Assembly: GCF_029714285.1 (NCBI RefSeq)
Contig: NZ_CP121662.1
Location: 3,627,501 to 3,691,500 of the forward strand
Direction: 5' to 3'
DNA length: 64,000 bases
Source of the DNA: Rhizobium sp. CB3090
Lineage (GTDB): Bacteria; Pseudomonadota; Alphaproteobacteria; Rhizobiales; Rhizobiaceae
Shown here: positions 35,410-44,235 of the stretch, piece by piece
Numbering within the stretch: position 1 is the stretch's first letter
Layout: each line of letters opens with the position of its first letter
The notes under the pieces: model-generated
What the model was told of the DNA's origin: nothing
What the model saw: the letters and a program-made list of their open reading frames with translations, nothing else
Databases searched by the model: none
Program-made: the position numbers and the translations under genes

Positions 35410-36756
35410 CTACCTGTTTTGCGTGCCCATCAGACGCGAGCGAAGTGCGTTGGAAGCGGCGTCGAACAGGAAGACGACGATCAGGATCAAGAGCACCATA
35501 TAGGCGACGTTTTCCCAATTGGCATTGGTGCGCATCGCCTCCCAAAGCTTCAGGCCGATACCGCCGGCGCCGACAGCGCCGATGATGGTGGCGCCGCGCA
35601 CATTCGATTCCCACTGGTAGAGGGTCTGGCTGACGATGACCGGCACGATCTGCGGCATGATCCCGTAGCGATGCACGAGAACTGTCGAGGAGCCCGTCGA
35701 TTTGACGCCTTCGCGTGGCTTGTTGTCGATGTTCTCCAGCCCTTCGGAGTAGAGTTTGCCGAGCGTGCCGGTCTCCGTGAGGAAGATTGCGCCGCTGCCG
35801 GCGAGCGGGCCGGGGCCGAAGGCTCGGGTCAGGAACAGCGCCCAGATCAGCATGTCGACCGAACGCAGGAAGTCGAAGAAGCGCTTCAATATCTGATTGA
35901 CCAGCCGGTTCGGCGTGATGTTGCGCGCTGCCATGAAGGCGAGCGGAAAGGCCGCGAGGGAACCGAGCAGCGTGCCGAGGAAAGCCATGACGATGGTCTG
36001 GAACAGCTTGGTCCAGACATCGCCATGCTGCCATGCGCCATTGTTCCAGATATTGTCGAAGGCCAGCGAGAGATTGGACTGGTCGGGCTCAAGCCGCGGC
36101 CCTGAAACGATCAGGCTGATGACTTCGCTCGCCGGCTTATCGAAGAAGGGCGAGTGCGTATCGAAGACGAAATTCGCCCAGCCGATGAAACGCTTGCGGA
36201 TCTTCACGCGATCGGTGGAAATGCTGACGTCGCCGGCAAAACCCATATTGGCGAGGATATTGTCGTCATAAACCGTAATCCACGACGGCAGTGGCTCCGA
36301 GCCGAGAACCTTCGGCGAAGCGCCGGTGAAGTCGATCGGAACGGTGACGCCATGCGCGGTCAGGATCGCTTGCGTCTTGGTAATCGTCACGCTGCGGCTG
36401 GTGCCGCTGACGGAGACCGTCAGGCTGCCGTCGGGATTGTTCGTCACCCAGTCCGGATGCGGATTATCGCCTAGCGGCGAAAAACGCGGATATTTGACCT
36501 TGATGTTGTCGCCGGAAACGCGGAACTCCGGCTGCACGTCGTAGCTGACCCATTCGCTGAGATAGATGCCGACGCGCTCCCAATGCGCTTCCGCGATGAT
36601 CTTCGGCAGGTCGAAGAACCAGACAGCGTAGATGCCGTAAAGGATCACGCCGAGAAAGATCATCAGCGCGCCGAAACGCTGGCGGAACGATCGGTGCAGG
36701 ATTTCCGGGTAGCGGGCTTCGATTTCCTGCATGCGGCCGGCGGCGATGACGGACAT
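35410..36756 (-). CDS. phnE: Phosphonate ABC transporter permease, second PhnE
   Basis: The 448-residue inner-membrane protein (ATG 36756) carries a standard PhnE core in its last 260 residues, including RFFDFLRSVDMLIWALFL, REGVKSTGSSTVLVHRYGIM and the GATIIGAVGAGGIGLKLW loop. Between the first helix (about 28-50) and the core is a hydrophilic periplasmic segment of about 150 residues (about 60-215) that ordinary PhnE proteins lack. It is paired with PhnE1, whose gene precedes it by eight bases; the two probably form a heterodimeric permease served by PhnC and PhnD. Confidence 0.9.
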   Translation of the reverse strand: MSVIAAGRMQEIEARYPEILHRSFRQRFGALMIFLGVILYGIYAVWFFDLPKIIAEAHWERVGIYLSEWVSYDVQPEFRVSGDNIKVKYPRFSPLGDNPHPDWVTNNPDGSLTVSVSGTSRSVTITKTQAILTAHGVTVPIDFTGASPKVLGSEPLPSWITVYDDNILANMGFAGDVSISTDRVKIRKRFIGWANFVFDTHSPFFDKPASEVISLIVSGPRLEPDQSNLSLAFDNIWNNGAWQHGDVWTKLFQTIVMAFLGTLLGSLAAFPLAFMAARNITPNRLVNQILKRFFDFLRSVDMLIWALFLTRAFGPGPLAGSGAIFLTETGTLGKLYSEGLENIDNKPREGVKSTGSSTVLVHRYGIMPQIVPVIVSQTLYQWESNVRGATIIGAVGAGGIGLKLWEAMRTNANWENVAYMVLLILIVVFLFDAASNALRSRLMGTQNR

Positions 36757-36764
36757 GGGCAACC

Positions 36765-37745
36765 TCAGTGTTGCAGAAGGAAGGCATGTTCGCCGACAAG
36801 ACGGCGACGGAGCCATGCGGAAAGTTGATCGACGGCGATGATCGTCACGAAAAGCAGCAGCACGAGCGCCACCGTCTTGGCGCCGAAGCCGCGCGAGATC
36901 GAAAGCTTCAGCTCCTCGCCGATACCGCCGCCGCCAACGGCGCCGATAATGGTCGAAGCGCGGACGTTGATCTCCAGGCGCAGCAGCGCATAGGATATGA
37001 AATTCGGCAGAACCTGCGGCAGGGCGGCGAAACGAACGCGCTCCGTCCAGCTTGCGCCGACCGCTTTCATGCCCTCGTCCGGCTTCATGTCGATATTCTC
37101 GATCACCTCGTAGAAGAGCTTGCCGAGCGCGCCGATCGTATGCAGGCCGACGGCGATGATGGCCGCGATCGGACCGATCGACAGGATCGCCGAAAACAGC
37201 CCGGCGATGACGATCTCGGGAAAGGCGCGCAGCAATTCCATGAAGCGTTTGGTCACCAGGCGAAGCGGATGCGACGGCGACATGTTGCGCGCGGCAAAGA
37301 AGCTGAGAGGCAAGGCGACGATGAAGCCGATGAGCGTGGAGACCAGCGCCACGTTGATCGTGATGATCATCAGCTCGAAATATTCCGGGATATAGAAATC
37401 GCCCCAGACATAGACGCGGCCGAGCGGGAAATTGAATTCCTCGCCGCCGACGCCGTTTGCGCCGTTGGGGCTCGGCAGGTCGAAGAGCGCGCGATAGACG
37501 TCGGCCCAATCCTTGGGGATGAGCCAGCTCAGGAAATCGAAAAGATGCGGCAGGCGGTCGAAGAAATGGCCGGCATTGCTCTCGTCGGCAAAGCGAACGG
37601 AACTGACGAAAGCGAGGATCAGGATCAGCAGGCCGATGCCGGTATAGAGGCGGCGGCGCGCCACCATCCTGCTCCAGGCGTCGCCGATATCCTTGGCGCT
37701 CTGAGGAGTGCCTTGCGTCTGTAGCTGAGTATCGGCAATCGTCAT
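36765..37745 (-). CDS. phnE: Phosphonate ABC transporter permease, first PhnE
   Basis: The protein is 326 residues from ATG 37745 (MTIADTQLQTQGT). It has about six helices, the coupling segment DEGMKAVGASWTERVRFAAL and the typical STIIGAVGGGGIGEELK. It transports alkylphosphonates or related compounds with the second PhnE. A family A repeat pair separates it from phnD upstream, which could lower its expression relative to the binding protein. Confidence 0.92.
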   Translation of the reverse strand: MTIADTQLQTQGTPQSAKDIGDAWSRMVARRRLYTGIGLLILILAFVSSVRFADESNAGHFFDRLPHLFDFLSWLIPKDWADVYRALFDLPSPNGANGVGGEEFNFPLGRVYVWGDFYIPEYFELMIITINVALVSTLIGFIVALPLSFFAARNMSPSHPLRLVTKRFMELLRAFPEIVIAGLFSAILSIGPIAAIIAVGLHTIGALGKLFYEVIENIDMKPDEGMKAVGASWTERVRFAALPQVLPNFISYALLRLEINVRASTIIGAVGGGGIGEELKLSISRGFGAKTVALVLLLFVTIIAVDQLSAWLRRRLVGEHAFLLQH

Positions 37746-37772
37746 GAGATCATCGTCTTTGAAAAAGAAATC

Positions 37773-37840
37773 TACCTTCTCCCCGGCGGGGAGAAGGATG
37801 CCCGCAGGGCAGGTTGAGGGGGCGTTGCACCGTAAGGCGA
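37773..37840. repeat. REP/RIME-like repeat, family A copy 3
   Basis: Hairpin ACCTTCTCCCC/GGGGAGAAGG near 37773-37798 followed by GGGGGCGTTGCACCGTAAGG. Lies in the 248-base gap between phnD and the first phnE, facing copy 4. Confidence 0.78.
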
Positions 37841-37902
37841 CCTTGAAATATGCTGCGTCCCCGGTCCCGTGTTCCGGTTCTGGCGGAGGTGGAGCGCACC
37901 AC

Positions 37903-37979
37903 GCCCCCTCATCCGTCACTCACGATGTCGCTGCGCTCTATCGCTCGCGCCACCTTCTCCCCGACGGGGAGAAGGGGTT
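37903..37979. repeat. REP/RIME-like repeat, family A copy 4
   Basis: CCCCCTCATCCG near 37904 followed by ACCTTCTCCCCgacGGGGAGAAGGGG at 37952-37977 (quoted in two halves: ACCTTCTCCCC and GGGGAGAAGG). It lies just after the phnD stop on the minus-strand reading, in the same gap as copy 3. Confidence 0.78.
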
Positions 37980-37993
37980 GATTGATGAGCCGA

Positions 37994-38899
37994 TCAGCCG
38001 CCGATGGCAGCCTTACGAACTTCGACAACGGCCTTGTAGAAGTCCTGGTTCACCTTGACGTAGCCCTTGAAGTCGCCGCCTTCGATCGCGGAGAAGCACT
38101 TGGCGTCGGCGGTCGGGAGCTTCATGAAAAAGTCGGTCAGCTTGGCCTGCCATTCGGTGCCGAGAGCGTTGCGAACGACGAGCGGGCCGTTCGGGATCAG
38201 CGGCGAGCGCCAGACTTCGACGAGCTTGTTCGGATCGACAGCGCCCTTGTCGACTTCCTTGCGGAAGGTACCGGAGGTGTAGCCGTCCTTGAAATCGCCG
38301 AGGCCCGAAGAGTCGTCAACGGCAACGTCGACCTTGCCGTCATAGGCGGCGAGCAGGTTGTTTTCGTGACCGCCGTTGAACTGGGTCGAAGCGAAGAACT
38401 TGTCGTTCGGCATGCCGGTGGTCTTCGGAATCTGCGTCAGCGGAACGAGGTAGCCCGAGGTGGAGTCCGGATCGGCGTAGCCGAGCTTCTTGCCCTTGGC
38501 ATCAGCGATCGTCTTGATGCCGGAGGACTTCAGCGCGAGACCGATCGAGTAATAGCCGGTCGAACCGTCAGTCTGCTGCGTGGTCAGGATCGGGGTAACG
38601 GCCTTCGGATCCTTGATGTAGGTGGCCGCATAGCCGGAAGCGCCGAGTTCGGCGAAGTCGAGCGTGCCGCCGAGCAGGCCCTGGATGACGCCGTCATAGT
38701 CGGCAGCCGGGAACAGCGATACCTTCTCGAAACCGAACTCCTTCTTCAGGTGGTCGGAGAGGCAGGCATAGTTGCGCAGGCGGTCGGCTTCGTTTTCGCC
38801 ACCGAGAATACCAACGCGGAATTCCTTGATGTCCTGAGCGGCAGCGCCGCCAGCGAGCGCGAGAAGCGCCGTGGCTGCGAGAAGGGTCTTCTTCAACAT
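37994..38899 (-). CDS. phnD: Phosphonate ABC transporter substrate-binding protein
   Basis: The 301-residue protein has a signal peptide of about 21 residues (ending GGAAA) and the PhnD fold: FRVGILGGENEADRLRNY, LFPAADYDGVIQGLLGGTLDFAELG and KLGYADPDSTSGYLVP, the last being the phosphonate-binding loop. It captures phosphonates in the periplasm for the two PhnE permeases. It is separated from phnE1 by a pair of hairpin repeats, a common arrangement that favours high binding-protein yield. Confidence 0.94.
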   Translation of the reverse strand: MLKKTLLAATALLALAGGAAAQDIKEFRVGILGGENEADRLRNYACLSDHLKKEFGFEKVSLFPAADYDGVIQGLLGGTLDFAELGASGYAATYIKDPKAVTPILTTQQTDGSTGYYSIGLALKSSGIKTIADAKGKKLGYADPDSTSGYLVPLTQIPKTTGMPNDKFFASTQFNGGHENNLLAAYDGKVDVAVDDSSGLGDFKDGYTSGTFRKEVDKGAVDPNKLVEVWRSPLIPNGPLVVRNALGTEWQAKLTDFFMKLPTADAKCFSAIEGGDFKGYVKVNQDFYKAVVEVRKAAIGG

Positions 38900-38991
38900 G
38901 GGTTCGTCTCCTGATTAGCCGGTGTCCCCGGATGTCTTCGGTCTAGAAGAAATGCGCCCTTGACGCGGGCCTTCGATCGCGGCCGTCTCCC

Positions 38992-39846
38992 TCAGAGACC
39001 GGCCAGTGCCAGCGGTTGCAGGCCGGCAGATGCGTTTGGCGCGGCTTGCGCGGGCTGATCGGAAAGAGTGATGGCGGTGGATGTCATCGTCTCGTCGACG
39101 CCGGCGCCATCCTTGCCGGTGCCGTAGATTTCCTTGACGGCCGCGGCCGTCAGTTCAGCCGGCTTGCCGTCGAACACGACACGGCCGGCTGCCATGCCGA
39201 CGATGCGTTCGCAGTAGTTGCGTGCCGTATCCAGCGTGTGCAGGTTGGTGATGACGGTGATGCCCTCGCGCTCGTTGATATCGCGCAGCGCATCCATGAC
39301 GATCTTGGCGTTCAGCGGATCGAGCGAGGCGATCGGCTCGTCGGCGAGCATCATCTTCGGCTGCTGCATAAGGGCGCGGGCGATGGCGACACGCTGCTGC
39401 TGGCCGCCCGACAGCGTGCCGGCCATCTGCAACGCCGTCTGCTCGATGCTGAGGCGTTCAAGCGCCGCGATGGCTTCGATGCGCTCTTCGCGGCTGAAGA
39501 TGGACAGCAGGCTGAGCGCCGTCGAGCGCTGGTTCAGGCGCCCCAGCATGACATTGGTGAGCACGTCGAGGCGGGGAACCAGGTTGAACTGCTGGAAGAT
39601 CATGGCGCAATCGCGCTGCCAGTTGCGCAACGCCCGGCCACGCAGTTTGGAAACTTCGATGCCGGCGAAATGAATCGAGCCGGAGCTTGGATCGGCAAGA
39701 CGGTTGATCATGCGCAGCAGCGTAGACTTGCCGGCGCCCGAGCGGCCGATGACGCCGACCATCTGTCCTTGCGGAATGTCCAGCGTCACGGAATCGACAG
39801 CGAGCTTGTTTCCGAATCGGCGCGAGACATTCTTCAGCTCGAACAT
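38992..39846 (-). CDS. phnC: Phosphonate ABC transporter ATP-binding protein
   Basis: The protein is 284 residues from ATG 39846 ([17 protein letters not shown]). It has Walker [29 protein letters not shown], signature [15 protein letters not shown] and Walker [13 protein letters not shown]. The C-terminal 40 residues are an Ala/Thr/Pro-rich tail. An upstream in-frame extension to 40008 lacks conservation-like features and overlaps the Pho-box candidate. First gene of phnCDEE-DUF1045-phnMN. Confidence 0.93.
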   Translation of the reverse strand: MFELKNVSRRFGNKLAVDSVTLDIPQGQMVGVIGRSGAGKSTLLRMINRLADPSSGSIHFAGIEVSKLRGRALRNWQRDCAMIFQQFNLVPRLDVLTNVMLGRLNQRSTALSLLSIFSREERIEAIAALERLSIEQTALQMAGTLSGGQQQRVAIARALMQQPKMMLADEPIASLDPLNAKIVMDALRDINEREGITVITNLHTLDTARNYCERIVGMAAGRVVFDGKPAELTAAAVKEIYGTGKDGAGVDETMTSTAITLSDQPAQAAPNASAGLQPLALAGL

Positions 39847-40007
39847 GAAGCCTTCCCTTTCGCGGCTGCCCGGCTCCGCAACAATCGTTGACGTTGGCGC
39901 AGCGGAAACCTGTTGGACGAGCGCACGGACTTTCGCTTCGAAGAAAATTTCGAAGGGCCATGCGCTGGAGCATAGGCAACGCATTAGTCCCCGTTCGTGA
40001 AGCTCCA

Positions 40008-40025
40008 ATGTCAGAATTATGTAAC
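40008..40025 (-). promoter_or_regulatory. Pho-box-like site upstream of phnC
   Basis: On the minus strand GTTACATAATTCTGACAT matches the 18-base Pho-box consensus (CTGTCAT, four bases, CTGTCAT) at about 13 positions; the second half-site CTGACAT is strong, the first weak. It is about 160 bases upstream of phnC. A GTAAC-TGCT-GTTAC palindrome overlaps it at 40021-40034. PhoB control of phosphonate uptake is well known in rhizobia, so this is plausible. Confidence 0.5.
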
Positions 40026-40074
40026 TGCTGTTACAATCCTCTATGTTTGCGCCCTTCCGTCACGGCATGCGAAA

Positions 40075-40101
40075 GCCCGAAAACCGCAGGAGTTTTCGGG
40101 C
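40075..40101 (-). terminator. Hairpin between the acetyltransferase and phnC genes
   Basis: GCCCGAAAAC (40075-40084) pairs perfectly with GTTTTCGGGC (40092-40101) over seven bases, with further pairing of flanking CGA(A). On the minus strand it follows the acetyltransferase stop by 44 bases; the trailing T tract is short, so termination may be partial and phnGHIJKL could read into phnCDE. Confidence 0.6.
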
Positions 40102-40144
40102 TTCGAAAGGCATTCGCGTAAGGATTGTGCGGCCCGCAGTGGCG

Positions 40145-40762
40145 TCAGGCGCCGTAGCGGATCAGGAATTCCTCGGCCGAAAGGGCGCGGAAGTCGTCAA
40201 GCGCAGTGCGTAATGTGGCGTGATCCCAATCCCACCAGGCAAGCTTGTCCATGCGCTCGCCGACCGCTTCGGTGAAGCGTTGGCGGATGAGCTTGGCCGG
40301 CACGCCGCCGACGATCGTATAGGGGGAGACATCCTTGGAGACGACTGCGCCGGCGCCGATGACTGCACCGTTGCCGACGGTGACGCCCGGCAGGATGGTG
40401 GCGCCGTGACCGATCCAGACGTCATGGCCGATAGTCACGCGGTTGTTGCGCCGCCAAGTGAAAAAATCCGTCTCCATATCGGCATCCGGCCAATAGTCGG
40501 CGGCGCGATAGGTGAAATGATGCAGCGTCGCCCGCCAGGTCGGGTGGTTGGTGGCGTTGATGCGTACCGCGGCGGCGATGTTGACGAACTTGCCGATCGT
40601 CGCGCACCAGACCGCGCCATCCTGCATGATGTAGGAATAGTCGCCGATCTCGGTTTCATCGATCCGGCAGCGATCGGAGACTTCGGTATAACGGCCGAGC
40701 GTCGAATTGCTGACGCTGGCCGAGAGGCTGATGAAGGGCGTCTCGCCCAATTTGCGGCTCAT
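40145..40762 (-). CDS. Hexapeptide-repeat acetyltransferase of phosphonate clusters
   Basis: The 205-residue protein has the left-handed beta-helix repeats of the chloramphenicol/virginiamycin acetyltransferase type: [44 protein letters not shown]. It matches the phosphonate-linked transferase hexapeptide group by context, starting at the phnL stop (ATGA overlap). A role in acetylating aminoalkylphosphonates, as PhnO does in E. coli with an unrelated fold, is a reasonable guess only. Confidence 0.83.
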   Translation of the reverse strand: MSRKLGETPFISLSASVSNSTLGRYTEVSDRCRIDETEIGDYSYIMQDGAVWCATIGKFVNIAAAVRINATNHPTWRATLHHFTYRAADYWPDADMETDFFTWRRNNRVTIGHDVWIGHGATILPGVTVGNGAVIGAGAVVSKDVSPYTIVGGVPAKLIRQRFTEAVGERMDKLAWWDWDHATLRTALDDFRALSAEEFLIRYGA

Positions 40763-41466
40763 GCGGCGGACTTTCTCGGTGAAAATTGCGACACATCGAG
40801 AATGCGGCTGCCGACGGCTTCGCGCACCTCCTCGTCATGGAAGATGCCGAGCAGGGCGACGCCCGCCTTTTTTTTCTTTTCGATCATGTCGACAACGACG
40901 GCACGATTCCTGGCGTCGAGAGAGGCGGTCGGCTCGTCGAGCAGCAGAATGGCATGATCGGTGATGAAGCCGCGGGCGATATTGACGCGCTGCTGTTCGC
41001 CGCCGGAGAAGGTGGCCGGCGGCAATTGCCAAAGCTCTTCCGGCAGGTTGAGTTGCGCCAGCAGGCTACCCGCCCTTTCGCGGGCGATGTCGGCACTTGC
41101 GCCACGCGCCAACAGCGGCTCGGCAACCACGTCGATCGCTGCCACGCGCGGTACGGTGCGCAGGAACTGGCTGACATAGCCCATGGTATGGCGGCGAACT
41201 TCCAGCACGGTGCGCGGATCGGCGGCGGCGAGATCGATGATCCTTTCCTTATGCATCACCAGGATTTGGCCGCTATCGACGGCGTAGTTGCCGTAGATCA
41301 TCTTCAGAAGCGAGCTCTTGCCGATGCCGGAAGGGCCACCGAGAACCACGCATTCGCCCGATGCGACCGAGAAGGAGACATCGGCGACGACCGGCAGGCG
41401 GATGCCGTCGCGCAGGTGCATGGTGAAGCTCTTGAAGACTTCGGAAACGACGAGGGGAGTTGCCAT
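40759..41466 (-). CDS. phnL: Phosphonate C-P lyase system protein PhnL
   Basis: The 235-residue ABC-type ATPase from ATG 41466 has Walker [14 protein letters not shown] at about 42-54, [20 protein letters not shown], signature [15 protein letters not shown] and Walker [13 protein letters not shown]. PhnL is required for the C-P lyase but is not part of a transporter; it is thought to associate with the PhnGHIJK core. A longer frame to 41550 is unnecessary. It follows phnK by four bases. Confidence 0.92.
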   Translation of the reverse strand: MATPLVVSEVFKSFTMHLRDGIRLPVVADVSFSVASGECVVLGGPSGIGKSSLLKMIYGNYAVDSGQILVMHKERIIDLAAADPRTVLEVRRHTMGYVSQFLRTVPRVAAIDVVAEPLLARGASADIARERAGSLLAQLNLPEELWQLPPATFSGGEQQRVNIARGFITDHAILLLDEPTASLDARNRAVVVDMIEKKKKAGVALLGIFHDEEVREAVGSRILDVSQFSPRKSAA

Positions 41467-41470
41467 GGCT

Positions 41471-42247
41471 TTAAACCTGCAGGATCGAGGAGACGAGCAG
41501 TTGCGTATAGGGCTCGCGCGGATCGTCGAGCACGCGATCGGTGAGACCATGCTCGATCACCACCCCGTCCTTCATCACCATCATGCGGTGCGACAGCAGG
41601 CGGGCGACGGCGAGGTCATGCGTGACGATAACGGCCGACAGACCGAGATCGTTGACGAGGCCGCGGACGAGGTCGAGCAGGCGGGCTTGCACGGAAACGT
41701 CGAGGCCGCCGGTCGGCTCGTCCATGAAGACGAGGCGGGGGCCGGTCACCAGATTGCGGGCGATCTGCAGGCGCTGGCGCATGCCGCCTGAGAAGGCGCG
41801 CGGCTGATCGTCGATGCGGTCGGCATCGATTTCCACGCGCTCCAGCCAGTCGATGGCAGTATTGCGGATATTGCCGTAGTGCCGGTTGCCGATCGCCATC
41901 AGCCGCTCGCCGACATTGGCGCCGGCAGAAACCGTCATGCGCAGGCCATCGGCCGGGTTCTGGTGAACAAATCCCCAGTCGGTACGCATCAGGAAGCGCC
42001 GTTCGGCCTCGTTCATGCGGAAAAGCTCGCGATAGGTCTCGTCGCGCATATGGTATTCGACGCTGCCGGTGGTCGGCAGTAGCCGGGTCGAAATGCAATT
42101 GAGCAGCGTCGTCTTGCCGGAGCCGGATTCGCCGACGATTGCCAGCACTTCACCGGGCCAGAGATCGAAGGACACGTTGCGGCAACCGATGCGGCTGCCG
42201 TAGAATTTCGAGATATCCTTGACCTTGAGGAGTGGCGTGTCGCTCAT
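41471..42247 (-). CDS. phnK: Phosphonate C-P lyase system protein PhnK
   Basis: The 258-residue ABC-type ATPase has Walker [14 protein letters not shown] at about 37-49, signature FSGGMRQRLQIARNL and Walker B LVFMDEPTGGLDVSVQARLLD. PhnK binds the PhnJ face of the core complex in E. coli. Its start overlaps the phnJ stop by four bases. Confidence 0.94.
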   Translation of the reverse strand: MSDTPLLKVKDISKFYGSRIGCRNVSFDLWPGEVLAIVGESGSGKTTLLNCISTRLLPTTGSVEYHMRDETYRELFRMNEAERRFLMRTDWGFVHQNPADGLRMTVSAGANVGERLMAIGNRHYGNIRNTAIDWLERVEIDADRIDDQPRAFSGGMRQRLQIARNLVTGPRLVFMDEPTGGLDVSVQARLLDLVRGLVNDLGLSAVIVTHDLAVARLLSHRMMVMKDGVVIEHGLTDRVLDDPREPYTQLLVSSILQV

Positions 42248-43125
42248 TCGGCGGCCTCCTGGTTGGGTGCCAGCATCGTGCCCACATGGCCATGGGCGCG
42301 GCGGTCTTCGCAGAAATCAGTGTCGGAGCAGACGAACATCCGCCCGCCCTTGTCATCGAGGATCACTTCGTCGAGATAGACCTGCTCGGCACCGCAGAGA
42401 GCACAGGGTTTGTCGAAGCGCTGCACTTCGAAGGGATGATCCTCGAAATCAAGGCTGACGACTTCAGTATAGGGCGGCACGGCATAGATGCGCTTCTCGC
42501 GGCCGGCGCCGAAGAGCTGCAGCGCATCCGACATGTGCATTTTCGGATTGTCGAATTTCGGTGTCGGCGACGGGTCCATCACGTAACGGCCGGCGACCTT
42601 CACGGGATAGGCGTAGGTCGTGGCGATATGGCCATTGCGGGCGATGTCCTCATAGAGCTTCACATGTATGAGGCCGTATTCCTCGAGCGCATGCATCTTG
42701 CGGGTCTCGGTCTCGCGCGGCTCCAGAAAACGCAGCGGTTCCGGAATCGGCACCTGATAGACCAAAACCTGGTTGGGTCCGAGCTTGCCTTCCGGGATGC
42801 GGTGGCGCGTCTGGATGATGGTTGCTTCGTCCGTGCGGGTGGTGACGGCAACATTCGCCACCTTCTGGAAGAAGGCGCGGATAGAGACGGCATTGGTCGT
42901 GTCGTCGGCGCCCTGGTCGATGACCTTGAGGACATCGTCCGGCCCGATGATCGCGGCGGTCAATTGCACGCCGCCGGTGCCCCAGCCATAGGGCATCGGC
43001 ATTTCGCGCGAGGCGAATGGCACCTGATAGCCGGGAATGGCGATCGCCTTCAAAATGGCGCGGCGGATCATCCGCTTGGTCTGTTCGTCGAGATAGGCGA
43101 AATTATAGGTAGCGAGTTCGGTCAT
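42244..43125 (-). CDS. phnJ: Alpha-D-ribose 1-methylphosphonate 5-phosphate C-P lyase
   Basis: The protein is 293 residues from ATG 43125. It is the radical SAM-type enzyme that breaks the carbon-phosphorus bond, releasing alkane and cyclic ribose phosphate. The cluster-binding cysteines are in place: CALC at about 240-243, then VCSDTDFC with Cys at about 265 and 271 (C-x2-C-x21-C-x5-C). FASREMPMPYGWGTGG near the N-terminus is highly characteristic. Start overlaps phnI stop; stop overlaps phnK start. Confidence 0.96.
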   Translation of the reverse strand: MTELATYNFAYLDEQTKRMIRRAILKAIAIPGYQVPFASREMPMPYGWGTGGVQLTAAIIGPDDVLKVIDQGADDTTNAVSIRAFFQKVANVAVTTRTDEATIIQTRHRIPEGKLGPNQVLVYQVPIPEPLRFLEPRETETRKMHALEEYGLIHVKLYEDIARNGHIATTYAYPVKVAGRYVMDPSPTPKFDNPKMHMSDALQLFGAGREKRIYAVPPYTEVVSLDFEDHPFEVQRFDKPCALCGAEQVYLDEVILDDKGGRMFVCSDTDFCEDRRAHGHVGTMLAPNQEAAE

Positions 43126-44231
43126 TCGGCAGCCTCCGTGAGGGGATCCTTGCCTGCATTTTGTGCATTCTCGAAGTCGCGGCGCATGCGGCGCACCAGG
43201 TCGAGTTCGGCCTGGAAGTCGACATAATGCGGCAGCTTCAGATGTTCGACGAAGCCGGTCGCCTGCACGTTGTCGGAATGGGAGATGACGAATTCCTCGT
43301 CCTGGGCGGGTGCGACGATATCCTCGCCGAGTTCGTCGGCGCGGAGCGCCCGGTCGACCAGCGACATCGCCATGGCCTTGCGTTCGCTCTGGCCGAAAAC
43401 CAGGCCATAGCCGCGGGTAAACTGCGGCGGCGCCTTTGCCGAACCCTTGAACTGGTTGACCATCTGGCATTCGGTCACCTGAATGCTGCCCAGCGAAACG
43501 GCGAAACCGAGTTCCGGCACGTCCAGCTCAACCTCCACTTCGCCGATACGGATTTCGCCGGTGAAGGGATGGGTGCGGCCATAGCCGCGCTGGGTCGAAT
43601 AGCCGAGCGCGAGCAGGAAACCTTCGTCGCCGCGGGCCAGCGCCTGCAAGCGCAGATCGCGGGTCATCGGAAATTCCATCGGCTCGCGCGTCAGGTCGCC
43701 GGTCTCATGGTCGATCGGCATCTCGCCATCGCCTTCGATCAGCCCTTCCTGGCTCAGGATTTCGGAGACGCGCATCACGCGGCCTTCTTCGGCCGACCGC
43801 TGCATGGGCTCGTCCACCGGCGTATCCGTGAGCAGGCTCGGGTCGAGCAGGCGGTGCGTATAGTCAAAGGTGGGGCCGAGAAGCTGGCCGCCCGGCAAAT
43901 CCTTATATGTCGCCGAGATGCGGCGTTCGATCTTCATCGCCGAGGTATCCAGCGGCTGGGAATAGCCAAAGCGCGGCAGCGTCGTGCGATAGGCACGCAG
44001 CAGGAAGATCGCTTCGATCATGTCGCCGCGCGCCTGGCGCACGGCAAGCGCGGCCAGCGTGCGGTCATAAAGCGAGGCTTCGGCCATGACGCGGTCGACG
44101 GCGAGCGCCAGTTGCGCGACGATCTGGTCGATGCCGATGGCCGGCAGCGAACGATCGCCGCGGCGGCGATCGGCGAGCAACCGGTGAGCATTGGCGATGG
44201 CGGCTTCGCCGCCTTTAACGGCAACATACAT
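43122..44231 (-). CDS. phnI: Alpha-D-ribose 1-methylphosphonate 5-triphosphate synthase subunit PhnI
   Basis: The 369-residue protein starts MYVAVKGGEAAIANAHRLLAD and contains ALGYSTQRGYGRTHPFTGEI and HSDNVQATGFVEHLKLPHY, all typical of PhnI. With PhnG, PhnH and PhnL it transfers the phosphonate to the C1 of a nucleoside triphosphate ribose, displacing adenine. PhnI alone is a nucleosidase. It ends in overlap with phnJ and follows phnH by four bases. Confidence 0.95.
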   Translation of the reverse strand: MYVAVKGGEAAIANAHRLLADRRRGDRSLPAIGIDQIVAQLALAVDRVMAEASLYDRTLAALAVRQARGDMIEAIFLLRAYRTTLPRFGYSQPLDTSAMKIERRISATYKDLPGGQLLGPTFDYTHRLLDPSLLTDTPVDEPMQRSAEEGRVMRVSEILSQEGLIEGDGEMPIDHETGDLTREPMEFPMTRDLRLQALARGDEGFLLALGYSTQRGYGRTHPFTGEIRIGEVEVELDVPELGFAVSLGSIQVTECQMVNQFKGSAKAPPQFTRGYGLVFGQSERKAMAMSLVDRALRADELGEDIVAPAQDEEFVISHSDNVQATGFVEHLKLPHYVDFQAELDLVRRMRRDFENAQNAGKDPLTEAAE

Positions 44232-44235
44232 TGCG

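Noticed and set aside
36757..37509. N-terminal extension of the second phnE through the first phnE
   Set aside because: The extension is a shadow of phnE1 in another frame; the true start is ATG 36756 after the eight-base gap.
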